64,000 bases of DNA. It comes from Henricia sp. BOLD:AAB3569 (Eukaryota > Echinodermata > Asteroidea > Spinulosida > Echinasteridae). Below, piece by piece: positions 1 to 8,472 of this stretch (position 1 is its first letter; each line of letters starts with the position of its first letter). The translations under genes and the position numbers were made by a program. The notes under the pieces are model-generated. The model was not told where the DNA came from. It saw only the letters and a program-made list of their open reading frames with translations, and ran no database searches. The DNA lies in assembly GCA_037783545.1 (NCBI GenBank), contig JBBELK010000525.1, positions 2,170,001 through 2,234,000 on the forward strand. The letters are read 5' to 3'.

Positions 1-212
1 TTTTGTGCTGTACATTTACCAGCATGTCTGAATGAAAATTGTGGCCATGCACAACATGGAACCTTCCGACTTTTGACACAGATATGTTTTGCCAAACATA
101 TTTAATCTACGTATGCCAAACATATTTGATTTTGTGCTGTACATTTACCAGCATGTCTGAATGAAAATTGTGGCCATGCACAACATGGAACCTTCCGACT
201 TTTGACACAGAT
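1..212. repeat. 83-bp direct duplication
   Basis: Bases 1-83 recur almost exactly at 130-212. Between them two shorter copies of a motif containing ccaaacatattt lie at about 93-130. The array may continue beyond the left edge of the window. No coding sense is visible. Confidence 0.85.
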
Positions 213-404
213 GAGTAGGTGAAGTCTGTACGATGTATGTATTCATGTAGCCTTTTTGCAAATTCAACTTGATGTGCACAGGTTTCAGGATGATATACGG
301 ATACAAATACATTGCTATATTTTCTTCTTTAATAGCATAGTGCAGGTAATTTGCAGAATGAGTTATAAGTATCGTGGCAGTTTGGGTCATTAACTTACAA
401 ACTT

Positions 405-660
405 CAGGTGGAAACACCCGAAGGTTGTGGTTTTCAGACTACTTGAGGTACTTGTGCCCTTGAGCAAGGCGCTTTACCCCAATTGCTTCATCCTGTGGAT
501 GGGATGTAAAGCCCTAGGTCCAGTATTGTGTAATGCATCTCAAAGATCCTAGAACATTCTTTCGGAAGAGAAGGGGAATTTTCCCAATGTCTCTGGCTTA
601 GCCGCCACTTGCCGATCTATGTATCAATATTGAGGTGGTTCGCATTAAGATGTCAAGAGA
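405..660 (+). repeat. SINE-like fragment A
   Basis: The segment around 455-491 (cttgagcaaggcgcttt, then a taccccaattgcttc-like stretch) closely matches 1137-1172, so both are copies of one dispersed family. The pattern of an aaggttgtgg start followed by a gcaaggcrctttacc body resembles tRNA-derived SINEs of marine invertebrates. That assignment rests on memory of the pattern, not on a search. Confidence 0.4.
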
Positions 661-1109
661 CATGAAATGCGCTATTAAAGGACACCAGAAATTTATCAGT
701 AAATTTATTTGTGTACACTGATTTTGCCACTGATTTCTCAAGCAATGAAATTGCGAAAAGGCCAATAATTTAGTTATTTTCCTAACTTAATTAGTTTTAA
801 AATTATCAAAAACTAATGGTTTCCGGAAAATGCAGGTATTGATTTTCATCATCTCTCAAGCCAAGTTTCTTTCATGTCACTGCAGGGCCACATATTCCAA
901 TTTTGTTTTAGTTTTACTTTTTGCCACAAGATTTAAATTTGGAGGTTAGTTCTTTCCTTCAAAATATACGTGGGGTTCATTACCATGCACGGACACCCAG
1001 GATTTGCCTTTTTATGATCAATAAACCAAGTAAAAACACAAAAAAAATTCTGGGCCAATTTTAATATGAAATTTAGATATCCAAACAGTCAAGTGTCATG
1101 TACTCAATA

Positions 1110-1260
1110 CCTTGGTTAATTCAAAAGGTTGTAGATGTGCCTTTGGGCAAGGCATTTTACCATAAATTGCCTCTCCACACAGAACAATATAGGTACCTAC
1201 TTTGGTGGTGAATGTATAAAACTCCAGTACTATTTATATCATTAACATCAACCTAAGAAT
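1110..1260 (+). repeat. SINE-like fragment B
   Basis: It shares the gcaaggcattttacc core and the preceding aaggttgt start with fragment A. It is shorter and more diverged, with no clear target duplication. Confidence 0.35.
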
Positions 1261-2078
1261 TGCATGCCCAGATATTCATGGTAAAATTGGCTCCAAGCTC
1301 AAACAATGCATCTTTAAAGTTACAATAGAGGCTATATGATACTTACATTTAAACTGGACCCTTGGCTGGTGATCAAAAACCTGAGGAGAAAAGACAAAGT
1401 ATTGCTGTTAATAAAATAAATAAAAGGTTCCCAAGACCCTAACCATGATCATTCAAAATGGCCTCATTTTGTTGAATTATTGTTTTGTGGTAATTTTAAT
1501 TGTTCCTATGTGGATTAAATAAGAGAATTCTAGTTAAGAGTTGAGAAGTTAATCAGAATTGTTTTCCTTTAAAATAACTTATGTCGCGCTTATGCAATGT
1601 ATTTTCAATGTATAAGGAAAAAAATACCAGGAATTATTCCCAGTTGTCCGATGGTTTAGTGCAGGAAAGCTTATGTGATGTTCGACTTGTAAATTCTTTC
1701 CAAAATTACACTATCCACTATAAAATTCATGTTTCGGTAAAAGTTGAGAAGATGATTAGAATTTGTTTTGGTATGAATTCCGTTCACTGGTTGCCACTGA
1801 GACGCCGTGTGTTAAATCTATGGAACAGGGCAGTATTTTCAAGAAAATTTTTAAATGTTTGTTACTGCACAATTCACTTCCCTTTCAAATATTTTGATGG
1901 TTATTAAGTCATAAGGAGAATAAGTGGCAGCCAGTAAACATAATTCTTTCCTATTTTACTTAAATACCTGCATTATTTCATTCATACAGCTTATCTTCCG
2001 CTAAAAAAGTGAAATTTTGTTGCGAAAATATTATTTTAGCCTAGCTGAATAAAAAAAAGTTATTTTTTTCGTTTAGGT
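1261..2078. other. stretch without recognisable gene
   Basis: AT-rich DNA. The only open frame longer than 100 codons (1581-1907, + strand) shows no known motif, codon bias or splice context, and I do not call it. Nothing else is seen apart from short homopolymer runs near 2050. Confidence 0.5.
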
Positions 2079-2461
2079 TGAACAAAGATTTTAAGGAAAT
2101 TACCTCTTGGAATCAACAGATAATCCAATTCTAAGATATACTTTCCAGTTTACACATGCAATTTTGTTGCAAATGTTGCTTTTCTAAAGAAAAATGACAT
2201 TTTCTTCTTCAAAAATTGCATTTAGTTGGTGCACAAGATGAACCATGTACGCTTGCATGCAGCGGCCTCTATTGTCGCGCTTACCGGGTACTCGCTGTGA
2301 TTTTGTCTTACTCTCTGCAGTACCAGTAGTTTTATTATTTATTTATCTCAGAAATGCAACATTTCCGACAAAAGTGCAAGTGGGAAGTATATCTTAAAAT
2401 TGGATTATCTATTGATTCCAGGAGGTAATTTCCTTAACATCTTAATTGTTCAACCTAAACG
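2079..2461. mobile_element. foldback / MITE-like element with ~115-bp inverted ends
   Basis: The outer sequence gtttaggttgaacaa at 2079 is repeated inverted at 2447-2461. The match continues inwards for about 115 bp with scattered substitutions and small indels. No coding capacity is seen, so this is a non-autonomous palindromic element. Confidence 0.75.
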
Positions 2462-2741
2462 AATACAATAACAAAAAACCTTAATTTTGTTAATGAAGTC
2501 CATAAGACTTGTTGTACAAAGAGTTGAAAGTGCAGGTATTAAAGTAAAATCTTTCAGGAATTTCTTCCAATTAAGAGTTTTAACAGATCCGCAATTTACC
2601 TTTTCCAAGAAGCCGCCGTCATACGGTAGTACACGACTCCATCCTGAAAGCAAAAACAACAATCAGATTAGAAGGATGGTTACTTGATTAAGCCCCATTA
2701 TAAGCAAGGAATCATAACAAGTTCATTTCACTCAACCCTAG

Positions 2742-2845
2742 ACAAGGTAATTACCTCGGCTCGAAATTTTTCATGTGGTAATCTAAGTTTTAGTTTTAGA
2801 CAAGGTTACCTCGGCTCGAAATTGTTCATGTGGTAGCCTAATCTT
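2742..2845. repeat. two tandem ~50-bp copies
   Basis: Two copies of agacaaggt...tacctcggctcgaaat...tcatgtggta lie head to tail. A short inverted piece (agattaccacat) follows at about 2850. Confidence 0.7.
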
Positions 2846-2948
2846 TTAGAGATTACCACATAGATCAAGGAACTGTTCCTTGCTGACTATGGTCTAACTC
2901 AACCCCTTTTCCCTTCTTCAAGCATGTCAAGTAGTAGTCAGTGAGCTT

Positions 2949-3738
2949 TCCTTTCATACAGTGGATTGTTGTCATTTTGCCTCGAAATTAGAATCACACC
3001 CAAATATTTCCAGCTGGTTGTGTCCTGCATTGGTTTTAGATATTCTTGATTGGGAAAACAAACAAAAAAGAACTACTTACATTGCCGTTTTTCAATAAAA
3101 AACGTCTATTTCCGACAATCTTCGACGAGAAAATCTGTTGTTACGATGTGACCAGCTAAAATAAAGTTGGCTAGGCTTAACGCTTGGGGGCGCTCCAGCA
3201 TTTTCGGAGTCGACTCCGATTCCAAAAATGAATCAAAATTCTATTCCAGATCGATTCCATTTTTCGTATGAAAACATACGTGTACACTGCGATTTCTTGT
3301 TGTGTCCAAGACAACCCATTCTAATCGATTCTAGTGTGGAGTCACGCCAAAGTTCGACGTGGTCTTTTTTTGCGAACGTACAGTTGGTGTGCATCTACGG
3401 AGGCCCAATGAGAGTACGGGTGGCGCTCTTATGTCACGCGCATTTATACGGCGCGGCATACAATGTACAGTTTCGTTTGACGTTCTCTTTGGGCGTCCGT
3501 CAATGCACAACTACACGTTTGCAATCGTTTTTATCGTGATAAGGAGTCCGAGAAATTTCTTCGTCGAAGATTGTCGGAAATAGACGTTTTTGATTCAAAA
3601 ACGGCAATGTAAGTTGTGCTTTTTATTTGTCTTCTAATCAAGAATATCTAAAACCACTACAGGAAACAACTAGCTGGAAATAGTTGGGTGTGATTCTAAT
3701 TTCGAGGCAAAATGACAACAATCCACTGTATGAAAGGG
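2949..3738. mobile_element. foldback element with ~185-bp inverted arms
   Basis: The left arm (about 2949-3135, starting cctttcatacagtggattg) is matched inverted by about 3563-3738. Shared segments include the ttccgacaatcttcgacga block and the gttttagatattcttgatt block. The roughly 430-bp centre includes a GGAGTCGACTCCGATTCC-like palindromic start and unrelated open frames without motifs. It is probably a non-autonomous DNA transposon. Confidence 0.75.
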
Positions 3739-3948
3739 GTACCTTCTGTCCCTACGGGAGATCCCGTAGGGACAGAATCATTCTGTCTAGTCAAGTAGGT
3801 AAAAGACCCAGAAAAACTTTAATCTTTACCATTCCCACATAGCATGAAAACATAGGAATAGGATAACCGTTACAATCGTAGTTTACGTACCTAAAAATCC
3901 CACTAGCGTAGATTGTCGAGGACGTCCCGTATCATCACCAGCATCTTG

Positions 3949-4670
3949 ACCGGCCGTCGGCAGTTCGTCTGTTGCAAAATCTACCTGCTGCTTCCACAGT
4001 TCATTGCGTCCGGAATGCGGTGCATGGTTACGTAACCGAAGAATGGAAACGCGGGCTTGGGCGACTCTAGACTGGTTCCCTTGTCCACATATTTACTTCC
4101 CCGAGAGCAGCGTAGTGCACATGGACAGGGGACCAGTCTAGGGCGACTCTGGACAGCATTTTTGGAATCGATTCCGATTCCAATCGATCGCAATTCTAGC
4201 TACCCGGAATCGATTACATAAGTGGCACTGAGCGGTACTGAACGTTTATGATATGATATCAGAACCAAGCCGAGTACTCTTGCAAAACCCCATCTTCCTT
4301 TCGCAAGAGTCTTTGCTGCACACCGGAAACTCGGTGTGCAGCGTGCAGCAAAGACCCTTGCGAAAGGAAGACGGCAAAACCCGTGTATTTTGGTTCCGGA
4401 ATTTCTAAAGCCAGCCGCACACGTGAGGTCGTTTGCTGAGCAAACAGTCATTCAAAATAAATCACAAAACAAATATCTTTCCCCCCTTCAAATTCAACCC
4501 GTCAAAAGTTGGTAAAAGACACGGAAAAACAGTAATAATAACGGAAAAACCGTATCACCCAGCACCCTAACTGGCCGTCGGCAGTTCGTCTGTTGCAAAA
4601 TCTGCCTGCTGCTTCCACGGTTCACTGCTTCGTCCGGAATGCGGTGGTTACGTAACCGAAGAATGGACAG
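3949..4670. repeat. pair of ~100-bp direct repeats
   Basis: The block 3949-4045 (gccgtcggcagttcgtctg ... ggttacgtaaccgaagaatg) recurs at 4569-4670 with small indels. The palindrome ggttacgtaacc is retained in both. The spacing suggests segmental duplication or two copies of one repeat family. Confidence 0.75.
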
Positions 4671-4865
4671 TCGACTCCGCTTCAAAAAAGGAGTCGCGAT
4701 GTCACTCGGAATCGATTCCATTTTTCTTTCATGGGAAAACGATACTAAGTGTATACCCAATAATGTAAACATTTCGGGAATCGGCAGGCTATATTATATA
4801 TACTGGAAATCGAATCTAGATAAAGGGAATCGATTCCTTAAAAATTGGAATCGCGATTCCGACAT
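4140..4865. repeat. GATTCC/GGAATC-rich cryptic palindromic segments
   Basis: Repeated short words such as ggaatcgattccgattcc, ggaatcgattcc and ttggaatcgcgattcc occur at about 4160-4215, 4660-4735 and 4805-4862, with a related piece at 3205-3260. They form many small perfect palindromes around ATCGAT. No gene is apparent. Confidence 0.6.
4289..4373. repeat. perfect-looking hairpin, cttcctttcgcaag arms
   Basis: The arms start cttcctttcgcaagagtc and end gacccttgcgaaaggaag. Between them is a second inverted pair (gcacaccg / cggtgtgc). Related arm sequences appear at 43565-43625 and 44511-44545, so this is a dispersed family. Confidence 0.75.
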
Positions 4866-5107
4866 CTTAGGATTTATGTTTTTTATTTAGCGGGCCATGC
4901 AGGTCGCAAACAAAGGTGCGGGGTTAATTCAAGACGCCGCGCCGTTTGAATGCGCTACCTCTACCTCTGTGGCTCATTGCGTAATGACATAATAGGAATG
5001 GAATGACATGCAAAGTAATAAACATAATGTAGCTTTTCCCGAATCTTAACGATTTCTTTCAGAGGGGACACGGGGGACGGGAGAGGGGTGCAAAATACAT
5101 GTAGGTT

Positions 5108-5113
5108 CGGGCG
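5108..5113. repeat. Polinton target-site duplication, left (CGGGCG)
   Basis: CGGGCG lies directly outside the first base of the inverted repeat and is repeated exactly at 21548-21553. Six-base duplications are the hallmark of Polinton integration. Confidence 0.95.
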
Positions 5114-5210
5114 AGTAGTGTATAGGGTCTTGATGAGACAATCTATTGTTAGTTTATGCATGATGCACAAGAACAATGGAACTCATTAGCATAACAATTA
5201 AACCTACGGA

Positions 5211-5530
5211 CCAATGAGAAGCTTGGGCTTGATGAGACAGATTATGCAAGCGTGGGTTGAGGGCCAATGAGAAGCTAGGGTTTGATGAGACAGATTATGC
5301 AAGCGTGGGTTGAGGGCCAATGAGAAGCTTGGGTTTGATGAGACAGATTATGCAAGCGTGGGTTGAGGGCCAATGAGAAGCTTGGGTTTGATGAGACAGC
5401 TTAAGCAAGCGTGGGTTGAGGGCCAATGAGAAGCTTGGGGGTTGATGAGACAGAAATGCTAGCGTGGGTTTAGGACCAATGGGGAGCTTGGGTTTGATGA
5501 GACAGATTATGCAAGCGTGGGTTTATGGCC
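5211..5530. repeat. 53-bp tandem array with CCAAT boxes (left copy)
   Basis: There are six units of about 53 bp, each containing CCAATGAGAAGCTTGGG-like and GATGAGACAGATTATGC-like segments. CCAAT begins at 5211, 5264, 5317, 5370, 5423 and 5476, exactly 53 bp apart each time. The next register position (5529) carries the TATA box of the downstream gene. An extra GATGAGACA lies at 5132. The array works as a plausible proximal promoter of the PC4-like gene. Confidence 0.9.
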
Positions 5531-5538
5531 ATATAAAC
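5531..5538 (+). promoter_or_regulatory. TATA box of left PC4-like gene
   Basis: ATATAAAC stands 92 bp before the chosen ATG and directly follows the CCAAT array, so transcription should start at about 5560. The mirrored copy is at 21123-21130. Confidence 0.65.
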
Positions 5539-5629
5539 AGCGTTGTTGGAGTTATCCGTCAAATTCATTTCACGAATCTACGTTGTTCTACACTACACTA
5601 CGAAGCAAGCAAGAAATCAAGAAATCAAG

Positions 5630-6583
5630 ATGGCCGGTTATTACACACCTAAGTACGATGCAGCTGGTAACCGACGTGAGGTTCGCGAGTACATCCCTCC
5701 CTCGGTGACGGCCAAGGTGGACCCGGAACGCCTCCAGCGTCTGCAACGAAGGATGACCGCCAGAGCTGAGGTGAAGTTGGCCCCGTCGTTCAACGCCACC
5801 CCCTCGGTGAGACGGGAAGTCAACGCTGATCCCTCAAGAAGGTTTAAGATGACCGACGTACGCCACGTGGTAGTCGAGCCATTCAGAGATAACGTGTACG
5901 TGAAGGTCCGCGAATACTGCCCCATCAGCGACGGCACTTTCTGGGGCGGCCCCCGAGGGATCAACCTACGTATCCATGAATGGGCGAGACTGGTGGAGCT
6001 GTTACCATCCATTAACAAGGCGGTCGATGAGGCTGTTCAAGAACTGGAGAGCAGGAAGAGGAAGCGTGATGTGGCTGACGAAGAAGAAGAAGAAGAAGAA
6101 GAAGACGTCGTCCCAGACACTGGCTGCAAAGAACTGAAGATTGACGTGGAAGATCAAGATCAAGACGGAGACCAAACCGCCCCCGAGGTGGACGCAAAAG
6201 AACTTTCGTTTAATATAATCCAGTCACTACTCGTACCGACGGTGCTTAAGAAAATAGACGAAATCAGTATGAGGCATTGCTACGGGTGCGGCTTGCCCCC
6301 TGTCGATGATGTCACACAGCGCAATCATGCCTGTATGATGGATTCGATGGAGATTAAAATCGAGCAATTCTTTGATATAGCGCTGTGTGAGATCATCGAT
6401 AGGGGGTTGGGAACGTGCAGGATGGCATGGAATTTAAAAGCTCGTGAGATCGATAGCATATCCACAGCATATCCTACAATTTACCACACGAACGGTATTT
6501 TTACTGAATACGTGGACAAGCACGTGAACATCCCAGAAAAACGGGAATCTGTGCTTTTCGACGTGTGTTATAATAAATGTTAA
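5630..6583 (+). CDS. PC4-like ssDNA-binding protein in Polinton TIR (left copy)
   Basis: This 317-residue protein is identical to the copy at 20078-21031. Residues about 74-135 resemble the PC4/Sub1 coactivator fold: a VYVKVREY strand, a GGPRGINL turn and a terminal helix ending INKAVDEAV. A basic SRKRKR signal (141-146) and an eight-Glu acidic run (GAA repeats, 151-158) follow. The C-terminal half has a C-x2-C-x12-H-x-C cluster (C217, C220, H233, C235). I start at the ATG at 5630, because upstream in-frame codons lie in the leader behind the TATA box. Family knowledge suggests single-strand DNA binding during protein-primed replication, or transcription control. That role is inferred from the fold and from its place in the inverted repeat. 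Confidence 0.8.
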   Translation: MAGYYTPKYDAAGNRREVREYIPPSVTAKVDPERLQRLQRRMTARAEVKLAPSFNATPSVRREVNADPSRRFKMTDVRHVVVEPFRDNVYVKVREYCPISDGTFWGGPRGINLRIHEWARLVELLPSINKAVDEAVQELESRKRKRDVADEEEEEEEEDVVPDTGCKELKIDVEDQDQDGDQTAPEVDAKELSFNIIQSLLVPTVLKKIDEISMRHCYGCGLPPVDDVTQRNHACMMDSMEIKIEQFFDIALCEIIDRGLGTCRMAWNLKAREIDSISTAYPTIYHTNGIFTEYVDKHVNIPEKRESVLFDVCYNKC

Positions 6584-6632
6584 AATTTGTTTAAATCTGT
6601 TTGTGTACTTTGTAACTTTAACTGCTTTGTAA

Positions 6633-6638
6633 AATAAA
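6633..6638 (+). terminator. polyadenylation signal of PC4-like gene
   Basis: AATAAA lies 50 bp after the stop codon at 6583 in an A/T-rich stretch. The mirrored copy is at 20023-20028. Confidence 0.6.
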
Positions 6639-6835
6639 AATTGTGTAAAAGTTCTTGTAAAAATAATAATAAAAATAAAAACATGTTATAATAATAATAA
6701 TAACTGTAATTTGTCAACGTTCTCTGGTAAATATTTGTTCGAGAAAATAAAAGAAAGAATGAATTGGGTTAATTAAATAAATTGTTGTTTGCGTGATGAT
6801 AAAATCAGTCTGTGTGCAGACCCCGTTGCGTCAAC

Positions 6836-7030
6836 ATGAAGAGTACAAATGAGTATTTGAAAAAACTGTATTATAATTTTCATAATGAAAGCGGATTGGG
6901 TAGCATAGAAAAACTTTATCGTTATACCCATACCTTTGCATCGAGATGTAAAACATGGTTCCGTGTGGAAGAACAACGTCGTGTAATATATCTTGTACGG
7001 TTAACATCTTCCATATCTGAAAACGGCTAA
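6836..7030 (+). pseudogene. truncated duplicate of integrase 5' end
   Basis: The first 28 codons from the ATG at 6836 equal the start of the integrase gene read from 19825. At the inner edge of the inverted repeat (6921) the frame passes into unrelated sequence and stops at 7030 after 64 codons. No catalytic residue is present. It is best explained as a by-product of the inverted repeat having spread into the integrase gene on the other side and been copied here. Confidence 0.85.
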
Positions 7031-7323
7031 AATATCTAGGGGCACACACCACATGTCCAGTACCACCAATTAGTGGGGAAGAATTTTCCCACGCTATATT
7101 TGCCTTTATGAAGCCAGCTAAAATTAAGGATTTACGTGTTTTTAAATCTGAGCTTAAAGGATGGTGTGATAATGCTCCATTCACAGCCCAATGGTGGATT
7201 ATGGGCGCGACCGTTGATAATAATAGATATAAATCGATATTGACCACACCATGCGATTTATTTGCACATGGGAAGGGGGATGATGGGCACTTAACGGTAA
7301 TTACCATCGACCGGTCACAATGA
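7021..7323 (+). CDS. unassigned small open frame
   Basis: The frame is open from just after a TGA at 7018 to a TGA at 7321. The first ATG is at 7108, giving 71 codons. The encoded segment is compositionally protein-like (aromatic QWW, a GDDGHLTVITID end), but I do not recognise it. It lies directly inside the left inverted repeat, where Polintons often carry variable cargo. It could equally be the remnant of a larger gene cut by expansion of the inverted repeat, or chance. Confidence 0.25.
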   Translation, partial: KRLKYLGAHTTCPVPPISGEEFSHAIFAFMKPAKIKDLRVFKSELKGWCDNAPFTAQWWIMGATVDNNRYKSILTTPCDLFAHGKGDDGHLTVITIDRSQ

Positions 7324-8357
7324 AGATCATCCTATTGAAAGGCATTTTGTCTCATCAAATATTCCGGTTCACAAAGGGGATTATTCTGACCGGCGCCGCG
7401 CAGTCTCATCGAGGATTAAGGTTTTTAATGCGGTGACGTGTTCGAGCGCGGTAGCATGGCGCCACCAACGTTGACTGATGTCTCATTCGCTAACGCGCCC
7501 CCGGCCACATGAACGTTGCGCGAGAGATCGCTCGACCGTGGTAGCCGCCGTGTTTGCGCGCGGAAGCATAGCGCCACCAACGTCAAGTCGTGTCTCATTC
7601 ATAAACGAGTTCTTGAACGGTCCGCGTCGCGTATCGCTAGTCATCGCGTTGGCGCGCTAGACCATAGCGCCACCAACGGTGACGCTTGTCTCATTTGCTA
7701 ACGTGTTTACGGACTGTACACTTAGTCGACGTATTATGTGTAGAAACCGTATGAACGTGTGGGGGGACATGCACAAAGTCCCGAGGGAGAAAGGATATAT
7801 GTGTTCCTGTAAAGTAAATTGCAATACATTCCCAACAGAAAATGTACAACTTAAAAAAACGCTTGTATTTATTTCTTCGTACGTACGGGTGCAACGTACC
7901 GTCGTTTGAAGAAGATTTTTACCTTGTCTGTTACATAAATATATATAATAAAATAATGAAAATATTAAATGTTCATTTTATTAAATATTACTATTAAATT
8001 TCTGCTGGTTGGTTTTATTTAAAATAATTTTTATGAGGGGTGTGTGCGTTTACAGGTGTGTGTGTGGGTGCGCTACCCGTATTTTTCTTTTAAAACCGGT
8101 TTTCTAGCGCGTAAAAACCCCCCTAGTCACATATCCGTTCATATCGCTAACATGGTTCATGAATATTCATACATTTGGCATCCGGAGGGGGATTCTGGAG
8201 CACCAAGGTCAGATGGGGCTACTCGGATGAAAAAGTTGAGCTACTCGTGTGCAAAAAGTGGTTTCTGCAAAGTCCGCAAAGCACCGAACCGTGTAGACGG
8301 AGGACCACGCCCGATGACTCATCATCACAGACAATAGGATGGGGGTCGACCATATCC
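7324..8357. other. Polinton left non-coding region
   Basis: No convincing gene. It holds TGTCTCATC-type words like those of the terminal array (7349, 7403), the three GCGCCACCAACG repeats described separately, AT-rich DNA at 7920-8030, and upstream sequence of the polymerase promoter. Open frames of 60-97 codons here show no motifs. Confidence 0.5.
7456..7690. repeat. three ~105-bp diverged repeats with GCGCCACCAACG
   Basis: The word GCGCCACCAACG occurs at about 7459, 7571 and 7668, each followed 6-10 bp later by TGTCTCATT and then a (C/T)TAAACG(A/C)GTT-like piece. The TGTCTCAT part equals the reverse complement of the terminal array's ATGAGACA, so this may be a second set of element-specific cis repeats. 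Confidence 0.65.
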
Positions 8358-8365
8358 TATAAAAA
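8358..8365 (+). promoter_or_regulatory. TATA box of polymerase gene cluster
   Basis: TATAAAAA lies 115 bp upstream of the ATG at 8473. No ATG lies between 8358 and 8473, which supports 8473 as the first start codon of the transcript. Confidence 0.65.
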
Positions 8366-8472
8366 CCCGGTGTTGAATCGTGTATCTCGGTTTGACGCTT
8401 ATACTGTATACAGTGTGTGCCTCTTCTTACTTTGATACCACGCCTTTACTACCGAATCATCCCCTCTACATC

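Larger units (their letters stand above)
5114..6921 (+). repeat. Polinton terminal inverted repeat, left (1,808 bp)
   Basis: It matches 19740-21547 in inverted orientation, and all stretches compared by eye are identical. The inner limit is the base after aaactttatc at 6920: the left copy continues ttatacccat and the right copy continues inside the integrase gene. The length is large for the family, whose ends are usually several hundred bases to about 1 kb, and it contains an entire gene. Confidence 0.95.

Noticed and set aside
6831-7307. 158-codon open frame on the minus strand
   Set aside because: It runs antisense across the integrase fragment and the inverted-repeat edge and shows no protein motif.
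8044-8435. Two overlapping open frames before the polymerase gene
   Set aside because: No motif, they overlap the promoter and TATA box, and there is no start context.
8380-8472. Upstream in-frame extension of the polymerase from a GTG
   Set aside because: GTG starts are not expected here, and the segment lies in the transcript leader directly after the TATA box.
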